A DNA stretch of 64,000 bases from Bacteroidota bacterium (lineage in GTDB: Bacteria; Bacteroidota; Bacteroidia; Flavobacteriales; Weeksellaceae), in contig JAEWIR010000046.1 in assembly GCA_023386965.1 (NCBI GenBank), positions 124,001 to 188,000 on the forward strand, written 5' to 3'. A program made the position numbers and the translations under genes. This document shows positions 42,192-52,082 of the stretch, in pieces (position 1 is the first letter of the stretch; each line of letters starts with the position of its first letter). The notes beneath the pieces were generated by a model. That model saw only the letters and a program-made list of their open reading frames with translations, did not search any database and was not told the DNA's origin.

Positions 42192-43492
42192 GGATACTGA
42201 TAATTGCGGACGAAGTTTGGAACGATGATGTGCATGGTAACAATGTACTGAGCAATTGGTTCAGCGGTTTTGATGCAGAATTTGCGCACATTTACGGCAG
42301 TCCCGGTACTCCCAAAAACACTTCGTGTAAAAAGTATTTTCAGGTGACCGATGCCATGATGGCCAGGTCTATAGTAGGACAACCTGCCGGTCGTGCATTT
42401 GAAACTCAGGTGTCCGAAATGCAGTCAGAAACAGCCAACTTAGCCGAAGCAAAACCGGAAAAGTTTTACAGAATAATGAAGTCCTTTGCAGGTGAGGGGA
42501 TGCGTACCGTTCGCGAAATTATCTGGCAGGCTGGAAAGTACGATAGGAAGCTTCTAAAGAAGTTCATTGACGATTTTAATCCTGATATTGTATTCTGTCC
42601 CAGGTTATTGACTCCAAAAGTGCTGCGCCTGGAAAAAATGGTGGCTACAATGACAGATGCTCCCTTTGTTGCTTTTACAGCTGATGATGAAGCATCACTG
42701 ATGCAGGTGAGTTATTCTCCTCTGTTTTGGATAAAAAGGCATTTGTTTAGAAAACAGTTTAAAGAACATGTGAAACTGTACCGTCATTACTATACATTTT
42801 CTGAAGACCAGGCAAAGGAGTATCAGCAACTGTATGGTGTGGAGACCTCAACATTATTTAAAGGTGGTGAATTTGGAGAAGAATTTAAGCCCAAATCTGT
42901 TCACCAGCCCATCAGGGTGGTGTATGCCGGCCGCCTGTACTGCAGCAGGTGGAAAACCCTGGCTGCTATTTCGGGGGCAATAAAAAACATCAATTCGGAT
43001 AAAGTCCGTATTATTATGGATGTTTATACGCCGGACACCGTTACAGATGAACAGAGATCCGCAATTTGTCTGTCAGAAGATGTACAGATAAAGGGCAGGG
43101 TAACACCGGCAGAGCTCAGGGAAATTTATGCTGTATCCGATATCGCTCTGCATGTAGAATCATTTGAAAAGAAATACAGATATGCTACCCGTGTTTCCTT
43201 CTCAACCAAGATCGTAGATTTAATGGCTTCCTCCTGTGCGATAATGGCGATTTGCTGGGATCATCACGCCGGTTATCAGTATCTGAAAAAGAATGATGCC
43301 GCTTTTTGTATCCCGGCCACGGATGAGATTGAACCGGTGCTGAGAAAAATTGTACATCATCCCGCCCTGGTAGAAGAGTACGCCGGGAAAGCCTGGCAAT
43401 GCGGTAAAAAGCACCACAGTAAATTAAACATTCAGGAACAGATTGCAGAAAAATTTGCCTCGGTGATTGAAAAATCCAGGAATAATAGCTAA
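42188..43492 (+). CDS. Glycosyltransferase, GT-B fold
   Basis: A 434-residue protein starting MRILIIADEVWNDDVHGNN. The C-terminal domain carries VVYAGRLYCSRWKTL, VQIKGRVTPAELREIYAVSDIALHVESF and a SFSTKIVDLMASSCAIMAI stretch where GT4 enzymes have the EX7E motif; the first Glu is replaced (STKIVD), so assignment to GT4 is by fold only. Overlaps the GT2 stop by 4 bases. Confidence 0.75.
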   Translation: MRILIIADEVWNDDVHGNNVLSNWFSGFDAEFAHIYGSPGTPKNTSCKKYFQVTDAMMARSIVGQPAGRAFETQVSEMQSETANLAEAKPEKFYRIMKSFAGEGMRTVREIIWQAGKYDRKLLKKFIDDFNPDIVFCPRLLTPKVLRLEKMVATMTDAPFVAFTADDEASLMQVSYSPLFWIKRHLFRKQFKEHVKLYRHYYTFSEDQAKEYQQLYGVETSTLFKGGEFGEEFKPKSVHQPIRVVYAGRLYCSRWKTLAAISGAIKNINSDKVRIIMDVYTPDTVTDEQRSAICLSEDVQIKGRVTPAELREIYAVSDIALHVESFEKKYRYATRVSFSTKIVDLMASSCAIMAICWDHHAGYQYLKKNDAAFCIPATDEIEPVLRKIVHHPALVEEYAGKAWQCGKKHHSKLNIQEQIAEKFASVIEKSRNNS

Positions 43493-43534
43493 AGCAAACC
43501 AAAAATATCTAATCATCAAATTACCATTTTTAGT

Positions 43535-44566
43535 ATGATATCACCCAAAATCAGTGTAATAGTTCCGTGCTATAATGTGGAAGAATACGTGCAGAAATGC
43601 ATCCGTAGTATTGCGGAACAGGATTATGATAATTTGGAGATCATCTGCATTAACGATGGGTCCACAGATACAACATTACAAATACTCAGTACGCTGCAGC
43701 AGGAGTTAGCTTGTTTGCGGATTATAGATCAGAAAAATAAAGGGCTCTCGGGAGCCCGTAATGTCGGCATAGAGCATGCTACCGGCGATTATATTATGTT
43801 CATAGACAGTGATGACTGGCTGGAAAAAAATACTTTTGCGAAAACCTTTCAAACGGGTTTTGATCTGATTATTTTCTCGTATAACCGTATTTTTAAGAAT
43901 ATGATAGAACCTCGTGTCTATCAACTGGACGGGGTTCTTCCTGCGAGCGAAATACAGCGTCGAAGTATTGGATTAATTCGCAGTGAGCTTAAGGATCCAA
44001 GTCAGGCAAATTCCCTGGCGGCTGCCTGGGGAAAATATTACAAAACGTCAATTATTAAAGAGAATTATATCAAATTTACTGACACCCGTGAAATCGGAAC
44101 AGAAGATGCGCTGTTTAATCTGCAATATCTGGATTGCTGCAAAGGCTCTGTGAAAATTATTGATAAGCCTTTCTATAACTATCTGCGCACTAATGTGAAG
44201 TCCCTTACGTCCAACAGTAAACCGATGTTGCAAACCCAATGGCGGGAATTGCACCGAAGAATTTCCGAGATTTCAAAAGGGAAAGATAAAGATTTTCAGG
44301 AAGCTTACCACAGCAGGATCGTGCTAAGCCTAATTGGTCTTGGGCTTAATGAATTGGGACGTAGTGACGGTATCCTGCAAACTTATAAAGGTATATCCAA
44401 TATAATAAATGATCCGGGATACAGAAAAGCTGTAAAGAATCTGAACATAAGTTATATGCCACTGCATTGGAAGGTCTTATTTACCTTAGCAAAATATAGA
44501 AGCACCTTTGGAGTCTATATTATGATGAGTTTGATGAGTTTTCTGTTAAATAGAAAGAACAGTTGA
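43535..44566 (+). CDS. Glycosyltransferase family 2
   Basis: A 343-residue GT-A enzyme with ISVIVPCYNVEEYVQKC, CINDGSTDTTLQIL, KGLSGARNVGIEHATGDY and FIDSDDWLEKN (DXD-type). TEDALFNLQYL corresponds to the catalytic-base segment. It is the second GT2 of the locus and differs from 41247. A hydrophobic C-terminal helix may associate with the membrane. Confidence 0.92.
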   Translation: MISPKISVIVPCYNVEEYVQKCIRSIAEQDYDNLEIICINDGSTDTTLQILSTLQQELACLRIIDQKNKGLSGARNVGIEHATGDYIMFIDSDDWLEKNTFAKTFQTGFDLIIFSYNRIFKNMIEPRVYQLDGVLPASEIQRRSIGLIRSELKDPSQANSLAAAWGKYYKTSIIKENYIKFTDTREIGTEDALFNLQYLDCCKGSVKIIDKPFYNYLRTNVKSLTSNSKPMLQTQWRELHRRISEISKGKDKDFQEAYHSRIVLSLIGLGLNELGRSDGILQTYKGISNIINDPGYRKAVKNLNISYMPLHWKVLFTLAKYRSTFGVYIMMSLMSFLLNRKNS

Positions 44567-44602
44567 GATGCATTGCAACCTTAATATTTATCAATATTTT
44601 TA

Positions 44603-45784
44603 ATGTCGAATAATAAGTATCAAAAGGGTTCGTCTGATATACGGGCTTTGGAAATTATTAACCTTTTCTCTTCTGCCAAAATTTTTATTGGCGGGCAGTT
44701 CCGCTATTTTAAAGAGCACGGTGTAGATATGCATTTGATATGCAGTCCCGATCCGGACCTGGATACTTTTGCAAAAGAACAGCAAATTGAAAACTATGAG
44801 GCTATAGAATTGAACCGCCAGCTCAGTCCGATGAAAGATCTGGCCGCACTTTACCGCATTTGCAAATTTATAAAACGCAATAAAATAAATGTCCTGATTG
44901 GCCATCAGCCAAAGGGCACCTTGCTCACCGTATTGGCCGGTCGGATTATGGGGGTGCCAAAAATAATTCTTTTCGCCCACGGTACCTTTTACGAAACCGA
45001 AACGGGTCTCCGCAGATTCATATATATCAATCTGGAGAGATTCCTTTCCTTTTTCTCTCACAAAATTGTTTGTGTTAGCCCATTTGTAGCAGAAATAAGG
45101 AAGGATTTGAAAATTGACCTTCCGGGCAAGCGCGTGCTGCTGGGTAGTGGTACCTGCGGGGGAATTGACACAAAACACAAATTCAATCCCGAACTGATTG
45201 ATCACCTTCATCTGGAGCAACTCAGAAATTCGTTAGGCATCGGCCCACACGACTTTGTAATTGGCTTCTCCGGCCGCATTGTGCGGGACAAAGGTATTAT
45301 GGAGCTGATTGATGCGTACAGACTCCTGATAAAAAAACATCCGGAAAAAAATATCAAGTTGGTTATCGTAGGGGATGCCGAAGAAAGAGATGCCGTGCCG
45401 CAATCCTATATTGATATTATCGGGCGCGATACCAATATCATCAAAACCGGATTTGTGAGGGAAGGAATGGAATATTATTATTCATTGATGAACCTGCTGG
45501 TTTTACCGTCCTACCGGGATGGGTTTGGCTTAAGCCTGATTGAGGCTTCCGCGATGCAAATCCCTGTTTTGGCAAGTGATATCACAGGTTGCCGGGATGC
45601 CATTAAGGAAAATGTTAGTGGGCACTACATTAAAATTGAACCTGTGGATATCGCAGAAAAAATTGAATTCTTTTTTAATGAAGTTACTGCTGTATCATTT
45701 GGAAAGAAAGGTCGGATTTGGGTACAGGAGCATTTTGATCATGAAGTGATTTGGCCCTATATGTTATCCGTGCTGAAAAATTGA
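44603..45784 (+). CDS. Glycosyltransferase family 4 (PglA-like)
   Basis: A 393-residue GT-B enzyme. Seen: GHQPKGTLLTVLAGRI, GTFYETETGLRR, FSGRIVRDKGIMELIDAY and the EX7E-type PSYRDGFGLSLIEASAMQIPV. The layout resembles PglA, which adds HexNAc to undecaprenyl-linked diNAcBac. This fits the PglC-like initiator at 47826 and the PglD/E/F-type genes of this window. The first 12 residues before RALEII are variable. Followed by a GNAT-like gene after 5 bases. Confidence 0.88.
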   Translation: MSNNKYQKGSSDIRALEIINLFSSAKIFIGGQFRYFKEHGVDMHLICSPDPDLDTFAKEQQIENYEAIELNRQLSPMKDLAALYRICKFIKRNKINVLIGHQPKGTLLTVLAGRIMGVPKIILFAHGTFYETETGLRRFIYINLERFLSFFSHKIVCVSPFVAEIRKDLKIDLPGKRVLLGSGTCGGIDTKHKFNPELIDHLHLEQLRNSLGIGPHDFVIGFSGRIVRDKGIMELIDAYRLLIKKHPEKNIKLVIVGDAEERDAVPQSYIDIIGRDTNIIKTGFVREGMEYYYSLMNLLVLPSYRDGFGLSLIEASAMQIPVLASDITGCRDAIKENVSGHYIKIEPVDIAEKIEFFFNEVTAVSFGKKGRIWVQEHFDHEVIWPYMLSVLKN

Positions 45785-45789
45785 AAAAA

Positions 45790-46866
45790 ATGAGTGAGCT
45801 GAAGTTTAAAGTTTTTGATTACACTGTAATGCTACCTCAGCAAAAGCAGTTGTTTGCCGAAAGTTTCCCTGAAGTTTTTGAGCAGAAGCCCGAAGCTGAA
45901 AGAAACTATGAAAGGGGATATAAATGGCAGTACCGTTCTTATCCCGCTGCAAAGAACTCCTATGAATATATGGCCAGCATAGCGGATGAAATGGTTGGTT
46001 ATTATGCCGCACTGCCTTATGTGTATAAGATTGGAGGCAGCACTTTTACCAGTGGTATGGTGTGTGGCGTAATGACGAGCCCTCACCACCGTAAAGCCGG
46101 AATTTTTAGCAGGCTGGGAAACTATGCTGCACAGGAACAGAAAGAAAGCGGGGTTGATTTTAATCTGACATTTCCTATCAGAAAAGCTGTAATGCCTGGT
46201 TTTATGCGGATGGGTTGGCAAGTGGGTTTTGAAATGCCGCTGTACATCAGATTTCTGAAATCTGATTCGCTGCTGCGAAGTAAAAAGATACCTCTTATTG
46301 CTCCATTGGTAAACATCGGTTTGAAAGTTTACAATTCTGTCCTGAAAAAAAAGGACCGGCGGAATATAATGATTGAGGCTTTTGACCAATTTGCTGATAT
46401 CCGGAATTACGGTGAATTTATTTCCGCTTATGAGCAAACAGTGCCAAATACACTCAGAAAGGATATTGATTTCAGCACGTGGAGGTATGGAGCACCCGAA
46501 GCCGAATATATTTTCCTGTGCGCTTACCGGGATCAACACCTTATCGGCTTTGTATCCCTGAGATCAATTGTTCGAGAGGGTGTGCCGTCCTTTGGAATAG
46601 TGGATTTTATGGTAACTGATGAAAACTGTATAAACACTTTACATAATGCAGTGAATGAAACTGCTAAGCGGCATAAGAAAGAAGCGGTAATGACGATGAT
46701 GAGTAAATATTCTGCAGGTAAATACAGGATGTTGTCCAACGGGTATTTAAAAAGTCCGTTTAAGTTTCATTTTATCTTTAAGAATTTGTCCGGCAAAATC
46801 CCGCAGGATCAACTGCTGAATGAAAGAAACTGGCACCTGATGTTTGTAGATACCGATGATCTCTAA
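45790..46866 (+). CDS. GNAT-type acyltransferase
   Basis: A 358-residue protein with an N-terminal GNAT core (about 20-150): YYAALPYVYKIGGSTFTSGMVCGVMTSPHHRKAGIFSRLG is the strand-4/motif-A region with HRKAGIF as the pyrophosphate loop. The C-terminal half (about 200-358) resembles a second, degenerate GNAT-like half with GIVDFMVTDENCINTL. Possible role: N-acyl transfer to an amino sugar. Start ATG 45790. The protein has no membrane segment. Confidence 0.75.
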   Translation: MSELKFKVFDYTVMLPQQKQLFAESFPEVFEQKPEAERNYERGYKWQYRSYPAAKNSYEYMASIADEMVGYYAALPYVYKIGGSTFTSGMVCGVMTSPHHRKAGIFSRLGNYAAQEQKESGVDFNLTFPIRKAVMPGFMRMGWQVGFEMPLYIRFLKSDSLLRSKKIPLIAPLVNIGLKVYNSVLKKKDRRNIMIEAFDQFADIRNYGEFISAYEQTVPNTLRKDIDFSTWRYGAPEAEYIFLCAYRDQHLIGFVSLRSIVREGVPSFGIVDFMVTDENCINTLHNAVNETAKRHKKEAVMTMMSKYSAGKYRMLSNGYLKSPFKFHFIFKNLSGKIPQDQLLNERNWHLMFVDTDDL

Positions 46867-46885
46867 CCTTCTAAACTGAAAAAAA

Positions 46886-47767
46886 ATGAATATCCTTTCT
46901 TTTGATATTGAAGAGTGGTATCTGGAAAAAACCTATCATGGTGGCCGGTCTGCAAAGTATGCGGAATTTGACCGGATCCTGGATCTTCTGCTGAACCTCC
47001 TGGATGAGGTTAAGACAAAAGCCACCTTTTTCTGTGTAGGGAAAATGGCTGTCGAATTTCCTGACGTTATCCGTAAGATTGCTGAGCGAGGCCATGAAAT
47101 TGGCTGTCATTCGGATAGGCACCTCTGGCTCACCTCTTTGGACAGAGAGGAGCTAATGGAGGATACTTACAGTGCGGTGAGTTCGTTGGAGCAGTGTATT
47201 GGGAAAAAGGTTATCAGTTACCGGGCACCTGCATTTTCAATAGGTGAAGACAATAAATGGGCTTTTGAAATCCTGGCAAAGTGTGGGATTCTGAGGGATG
47301 CTTCGGTATTCCCTGCGGTAAGGGATTTTGGAGGTTTTGCTGATTTTCGCCATAAAATTCCAACACAGATTAAATATAATGGATATGCTTTGAAGGAGTT
47401 CCCGGTTTCTACAGTGAAACTGCTGGGAAATGAAGTGGCCTATTCAGGTGGAGGGTACTTCCGGTTTTTCCCCTTGCCGTTTATCAGAAATAAGATGAAG
47501 AAGCAACCTTATTCTATGACCTATTTCCATATCGGTGATTTACTGGCCGAAACCAACCGGGTGATGACGAAAAAGGAGTACGAGGATTATTTTAAGGAAA
47601 ACGGCAGCCTCCTCAACCGCTACAAGCGTCATATTAAAACCAATCTTGGAAAAAAGGAAGCTTTGAATAAACTGATTGAGCTGATTAGAGATGAAGAGTT
47701 TATAGATCTTCAAAAGGCTGATGAGCTTACCGATTGGAATCTGGCTCCGAAGATTATCCTGGATTAA
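46886..47767 (+). CDS. Polysaccharide deacetylase
   Basis: A 293-residue NodB-type deacetylase. Seen: catalytic Asp in LSFDIEEWY (residues 5-8), ATFFCVGKM, metal-binding GCHSDRHLWL with the HxxxH pair, RAPAFSIG and a late TYFHIGDL His. No signal peptide, so it works in the cytoplasm, like the PEP-CTERM/XrtA-associated branch. It could remove an N-acetyl group from a lipid-linked sugar to expose an amine for later acylation. Confidence 0.9.
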   Translation: MNILSFDIEEWYLEKTYHGGRSAKYAEFDRILDLLLNLLDEVKTKATFFCVGKMAVEFPDVIRKIAERGHEIGCHSDRHLWLTSLDREELMEDTYSAVSSLEQCIGKKVISYRAPAFSIGEDNKWAFEILAKCGILRDASVFPAVRDFGGFADFRHKIPTQIKYNGYALKEFPVSTVKLLGNEVAYSGGGYFRFFPLPFIRNKMKKQPYSMTYFHIGDLLAETNRVMTKKEYEDYFKENGSLLNRYKRHIKTNLGKKEALNKLIELIRDEEFIDLQKADELTDWNLAPKIILD

Positions 47768-47825
47768 GGAACTACTGCTCTAATAAGCTATTTGAAAATA
47801 AACAGAAATAAAATTAAAAACGTCA

Positions 47826-48431
47826 GTGTATCAGAATTATCTAAAACGCCTTATTGATTTCATAGCTGCGCTTTGCGGGCTGATCATTCTCAGCCCGGTG
47901 ATTATAGCCGTGCTGTTGGGGCTTACCATAGCCAACCGCGGTAAGCCCTTCTTTCTGCAGAAACGTCCGGGAAAGAGCGAAAAAATATTTAAAATTGTTA
48001 AGTTTCGTACCATGACAGACCAACGGGATGCTGCCGGAAATCTGCTTCCTGACTCGGACCGTCTGACAAAAATTGGTACCTTTGTACGAAAGACTTCCCT
48101 GGACGAAATACCTCAACTTTTTAATGTGCTGAAAGGAGATATGAGCCTGATTGGTCCCCGCCCGCTCTTACCTCAGTATCTTCCTTTATACTCGGAGGAG
48201 CAGAAAAGACGTCATCTCGTAAGACCGGGCATTACAGGATGGGCACAGGTAAACGGAAGAAACGCAATTTCGTGGACCAAAAAGTTTGAACTGGACGTTT
48301 GGTACGTGGATAATATATCTTTTTCCACTGACCTTAAAATTTTAGCTTCCACTTTTAAAAAAGTTTTTAAAAGCGAGGGGATTTCTCAGGAAGGACAGGC
48401 TACCATGGAAGGATTTAACGGTAAAAACTAA
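47826..48431 (+). CDS. Initiating sugar-1-phosphate transferase (PglC/WcaJ C-terminal type)
   Basis: A 201-residue monotopic phosphoglycosyl transferase: re-entrant hydrophobic helix at about 8-32, basic patch KRPGKSEKIFKIVKFRTM, the SLDEIPQL catalytic Asp-Glu dyad (about 92-98), GDMSLIGPRPLL and PGITGWAQVNGRN. Family reaction: transfers HexNAc- or diNAcBac-1-phosphate from UDP to undecaprenyl phosphate. Its short length matches PglC rather than WcaJ. GTG is the start (47826). It is placed after most glycosyltransferase genes. Confidence 0.92.
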   Translation: MYQNYLKRLIDFIAALCGLIILSPVIIAVLLGLTIANRGKPFFLQKRPGKSEKIFKIVKFRTMTDQRDAAGNLLPDSDRLTKIGTFVRKTSLDEIPQLFNVLKGDMSLIGPRPLLPQYLPLYSEEQKRRHLVRPGITGWAQVNGRNAISWTKKFELDVWYVDNISFSTDLKILASTFKKVFKSEGISQEGQATMEGFNGKN

Positions 48432-48433
48432 AT

Positions 48434-49960
48434 ATGAAAAGAAATTTAATTGAGTATCTTACGGCTACTGTGTCCCATAAAGGTGGACAGACAGCTGTTA
48501 TTGAAAATGAAAAAACAATTACTTTTACGCAACTTTATAATAATATTTCGGTTTTAGGCGCTGCAATCCTGGAACGTCAGGATGTTGTGAACAAACCGGT
48601 TGCTGTTTACCTTCCAAAATCAATCTACAGTGTTGTTGCAGATCTTGGAGTTATGATAAGCGGAAATGCTTACCTGAACCTGGATGTTAAAAGCCCGCTG
48701 CAGCGCGTTCAGAATATTCTGGAACTGGTTGAACCCGAGTTTGTCATTACCACTTCTGAATACCGGGATCATATAGGAAGCATTTTTTCTTCAGACCAAC
48801 TCATACTCATAGATGAAATAGATTTTACTGCAACTGTCGACATAGAGGCTTTACTCGCCCGACTCAGTAACCGTGTAATTGATACAGATATGTCCTGCAT
48901 CATCAATACATCCGGATCTACGGGCACACCTAAAAGTGTGGCACTGAATCACAGAAGTTTTGTTGACTTCATAGAGGTTTCTGATGATATTTTTAACTTC
49001 TCAGAAAATGAGATTATAGGGTCTCTTTCACCTGTGATTTTTGACATATACAGCTACGAACTCTGTATGCTGATTTCGAAAGGAAGCTGCCTTGTGGTGC
49101 TGCCGGAAAATTTATCGGCGTTTCCGATAAAAATTCTGGAGGAAATGAAGCGCACTAAGGTTTCTTTTCTTTTCTGGGTTCCTACAATAATGGTTAATAT
49201 TGCCAATATGGACCTTCTGTCCAAAATTGAGCTCGACACACTGAAATTGGTTTGGTTTGCCGGAGAGGTATTCCCAACCAAGCAGTTCAATTACTGGAAA
49301 AAATCGTTGCCGGGTGCGACATTCGCAAATCTATACGGTCCGATTGAAATTACACTGGACTGTACCTACTTTATTGTGGACAGGGACTTTGAGGACAATG
49401 AGCCTCTGCCGATCGGAATCCCCTACCGCAACACAGATGTCCTTATCATTACAGATGAGGACAGGAAGGCTGAGCCGGGCGAGGAAGGTGAACTTTGCGT
49501 GCGCGGAAGTTCCCTGGCACTTGGATACTATAATAACCCGGAAAAAACCAGAGCAGCCTTTGTGCAGAATCCTCTGAATAAGCATTACCCTGAAGTGATT
49601 TACAGGACAGGCGATATCGTCGCGACCAATGAACGCAATGAAATTGTTTTTAAGGGCAGAAAAGATACTTTGATAAAACATCAGGGGTACCGTATTGAAT
49701 TGGGCGAGATTGAACATGTTGCTGTAAACAGTCTGAAGCTTGTAAAGAACGCCTGCTGCGTTTACAATCATGCAGAAAAGAACATCGTACTCTATTATGA
49801 GGACACGGAAGATATAGTACCGGGAACGTTCAGAAAAGAGTTAAGCGGAAGCTTGCCTAAGTATATGATTCCTAATGTATACATCCGCTATGACGAGATG
49901 CCCCGGAATCCTAACGGTAAGATTGACCGTGCCTATCTGAATCAGCTAGTAAACGCATAG
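48434..49960 (+). CDS. Amino-acid-type adenylating enzyme (DltA/NRPS A-domain like)
   Basis: A 508-residue ANL-superfamily ligase. Seen: A3 NTSGSTGTPKSVALNH, A4 VIFDIYSYEL with the Asp that binds the alpha-amine in amino-acid A domains, A5 NLYGPIEIT, A7 YRTGDIV, A8 GRKDTLIKHQGYRIELGEIE and A10 NPNGKIDR with the catalytic Lys. It should adenylate an acid and load it on a carrier, most likely the ACP at 50774. The A4 Asp favours an amino acid over a fatty acid. Begins the acyl-tailoring module. Confidence 0.88.
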   Translation: MKRNLIEYLTATVSHKGGQTAVIENEKTITFTQLYNNISVLGAAILERQDVVNKPVAVYLPKSIYSVVADLGVMISGNAYLNLDVKSPLQRVQNILELVEPEFVITTSEYRDHIGSIFSSDQLILIDEIDFTATVDIEALLARLSNRVIDTDMSCIINTSGSTGTPKSVALNHRSFVDFIEVSDDIFNFSENEIIGSLSPVIFDIYSYELCMLISKGSCLVVLPENLSAFPIKILEEMKRTKVSFLFWVPTIMVNIANMDLLSKIELDTLKLVWFAGEVFPTKQFNYWKKSLPGATFANLYGPIEITLDCTYFIVDRDFEDNEPLPIGIPYRNTDVLIITDEDRKAEPGEEGELCVRGSSLALGYYNNPEKTRAAFVQNPLNKHYPEVIYRTGDIVATNERNEIVFKGRKDTLIKHQGYRIELGEIEHVAVNSLKLVKNACCVYNHAEKNIVLYYEDTEDIVPGTFRKELSGSLPKYMIPNVYIRYDEMPRNPNGKIDRAYLNQLVNA

Positions 49961-49962
49961 TA

Positions 49963-50793
49963 ATGATAGCACCTCTACAATTATTTACCTATGCAGACGT
50001 AACAAACTGCATATTTAAGCTGAAGAATAAAGAAATGAGAACCAATTTCTTTATGCCGGAAGGCCAGTTTAATACATTGCGGGCACAGGGTAAGCTGTCT
50101 GTATTTGCCGGTTCTGATTCCCTTGTTATGTTCGCTGAGGATGATGGCTTCCTGCGGCTGTACTTTGTTGTGAGAAATGCCGGTTGTCTGGCAGACGTTT
50201 TTGACATTGCACCTGACAGGCAGGATGATATTTGTGTCGAGGCAGCCGGAAACTCAGATTATCTTCTGAATGTAAAAAGTTCTTTCCTCAGCAATGGATT
50301 TCATGAGTACACCTCTATGGTCCGTATGAGCAAAATGAGAACTGAAACCACAGAATTTGATAAATCCAACATACATCGGCTCACTGCCGACAAGAAAGTT
50401 GAAATCGCGGGTCTCTATAGCAGATATTTTGATAAATTTGTCGAGCGAATTCCGACTGAAGAAGAGCTGGACGGTATAATAGCCCATGAATCCTGCTGGT
50501 ATTATTCTGATAATAATGAAATTCAGGGATTTATCATCTTTGATATCCATGGGGTTACAAGTCACTTAAAATATTGGTTTGTGCACCCCGATTATCGCGA
50601 CAGGAAAATTGGCTCTAAACTGATACAGCTTTTTTTTAATACCGGTGAAAAAGTGAAGCGGGAACTCTTTTGGGTAATCGCAAGTAATGAAAATGCCATT
50701 AAACGATATAAGCACTTTGGGTTTGCAGAAGAGAATATGCATAACCTTATACTGATAAACAAAAACATAAAATATGAAGAACCAAATTATTAA
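49963..50793 (+). CDS. Tandem GNAT acyltransferase
   Basis: A 276-residue protein. The C-terminal GNAT (about 135-276) has YWFVHPDYRDRKIGSKLIQLF with the RKIGSK pyrophosphate loop and NENAIKRYKHFGF. The N-terminal half looks like a degenerate GNAT that has lost the loop. It lies between the adenylating enzyme and a carrier protein and overlaps the latter by 20 bases. A fair guess is transfer of the carrier-bound acyl or aminoacyl group to an amino sugar, or acetylation of a loaded amino acid. Confidence 0.85.
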   Translation: MIAPLQLFTYADVTNCIFKLKNKEMRTNFFMPEGQFNTLRAQGKLSVFAGSDSLVMFAEDDGFLRLYFVVRNAGCLADVFDIAPDRQDDICVEAAGNSDYLLNVKSSFLSNGFHEYTSMVRMSKMRTETTEFDKSNIHRLTADKKVEIAGLYSRYFDKFVERIPTEEELDGIIAHESCWYYSDNNEIQGFIIFDIHGVTSHLKYWFVHPDYRDRKIGSKLIQLFFNTGEKVKRELFWVIASNENAIKRYKHFGFAEENMHNLILINKNIKYEEPNY

Positions 50794-51004
50794 TATATTA
50801 AACGGTATTCGGCCAGAGTTTGATTTCGGAACGGAAAGCCAGTTTATTTCTCAGGGAATGCTGGACTCATTCGATCTGGTATCCCTGGTCACTGAGCTGG
50901 ATGAGGCATTTAAGATTTCAATAGACGGAACCGATATCGTACCTGAAAACTTTGAAACGGTTGAGTCTATAGAAGCATTACTTATAAAGAATGGCGCCCA
51001 GTAA
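50774..51004 (+). CDS. Acyl/peptidyl carrier protein 1
   Basis: A 76-residue acidic four-helix carrier protein. The phosphopantetheine Ser is Ser32 in GMLDSFDLV; DSFD replaces the commoner DSLD. Helix 2 (FDLVSLVTELDEAF) and helix 3 (VESIEALL) are clear. Length and DltC-like sequence suit loading by the neighbouring adenylating enzyme. Starts inside the GNAT gene and its last base is the first base of the KASIII start codon. Confidence 0.92.
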   Translation: MKNQIINILNGIRPEFDFGTESQFISQGMLDSFDLVSLVTELDEAFKISIDGTDIVPENFETVESIEALLIKNGAQ

Positions 51005-52071
51005 TGGAAATCAATTTTTCAAATAAAAGGATTTCCGGAATGCTGAGCATTCTTCCTTCAAATGAGGTACTGTTTGAAGATGAAATGCATAACTACAGTT
51101 TTAGTGAGGCCAAATCGCTAAAACTGAAAGCAGCGATGGGCTTTAAAGCAAAGCGCGTGGTTGCAGATGAGTCGACGACCGCTTTTGATTTAATCACCCA
51201 CGGATTAAGCTATCTCTTCGATAGTGGACTTCTTGATAAGGACAGCATAGATGCAATTGTATTTGTAAGTCAAAGTCCGGAGTATATCATGCCGCCCACC
51301 AGTAACCTTATTCACGGAAAGTTCGAACTGGATGAACGGGTGTACTGTCTTGACATCAATCAGGGATGTGCTGGTTTTATTGTAGGACTGCAGCAGAGTT
51401 TTATGCTCCTTAACAATCCCGGAATCAACAAAGTATTACTTTGTAATGCAGATGTGCTTAGCCCCAAAGTCTCAAAATTTGACCGCAACAGCAATCCGCT
51501 GATTGGTGATGCTGCAGCGGTAACCATAATTGAAAATTCCGACCAAAGCCATAAAATTGTAGGCGAAATCAGAATGGACGGACGTTCTGCAATGGCTCTG
51601 AATATTCCTGCAGGTGGCGCCAGAAAGCCTGTTACGGATAAAACGGGTGAGTTATACGAAGATATGTACGGGAATAAAAGAAGTGAAAATCACCTGGTAA
51701 TGCAGGGCGATAACGTCTTTAACTTCGTGCAGACCAAGGTGCCGGAACAGATTACTAAGCTGGTCGGAGAGTGGGGCGGTAGTGTGGACGAAATAGATTA
51801 CTTCCTGTTTCACCAGCCGAACAGATTTATGCTTCAGAAGTTAGCGGATAAGATTGGCGTTTCAAGAGATAAACTACCCTATAATGTGGTGGAAAATTTT
51901 GGAAACAGCAGTGGTGTCACCATTCCCGTCGTGACCACGCATAATATCAGTGAAAAACTGTTACAACAGGAAATTAAAGTCTGTTTTTCCGGTTTCGGAG
52001 TAGGACTTACCTGGGGAACCATTATAATGAACCTGGGCAATTTGAATTTTTGTAAATTAATATATAAATAA
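51004..52071 (+). CDS. 3-oxoacyl-ACP synthase III (KASIII/FabH type)
   Basis: A 355-residue thiolase-fold condensing enzyme with an intact Cys-His-Asn triad: Cys122 in NQGCAGF, His270 in LFHQPNRF and Asn301 in FGNSSG. FabH-type enzymes condense an acyl-CoA with malonyl-ACP. It is a pathway-specific copy rather than the housekeeping FabH because it sits between two carrier proteins in a sugar locus. With the two SDRs it could make a short hydroxyacyl chain on ACP2. Confidence 0.92.
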   Translation: MEINFSNKRISGMLSILPSNEVLFEDEMHNYSFSEAKSLKLKAAMGFKAKRVVADESTTAFDLITHGLSYLFDSGLLDKDSIDAIVFVSQSPEYIMPPTSNLIHGKFELDERVYCLDINQGCAGFIVGLQQSFMLLNNPGINKVLLCNADVLSPKVSKFDRNSNPLIGDAAAVTIIENSDQSHKIVGEIRMDGRSAMALNIPAGGARKPVTDKTGELYEDMYGNKRSENHLVMQGDNVFNFVQTKVPEQITKLVGEWGGSVDEIDYFLFHQPNRFMLQKLADKIGVSRDKLPYNVVENFGNSSGVTIPVVTTHNISEKLLQQEIKVCFSGFGVGLTWGTIIMNLGNLNFCKLIYK

Positions 52072-52082
52072 GAAAACACAGA

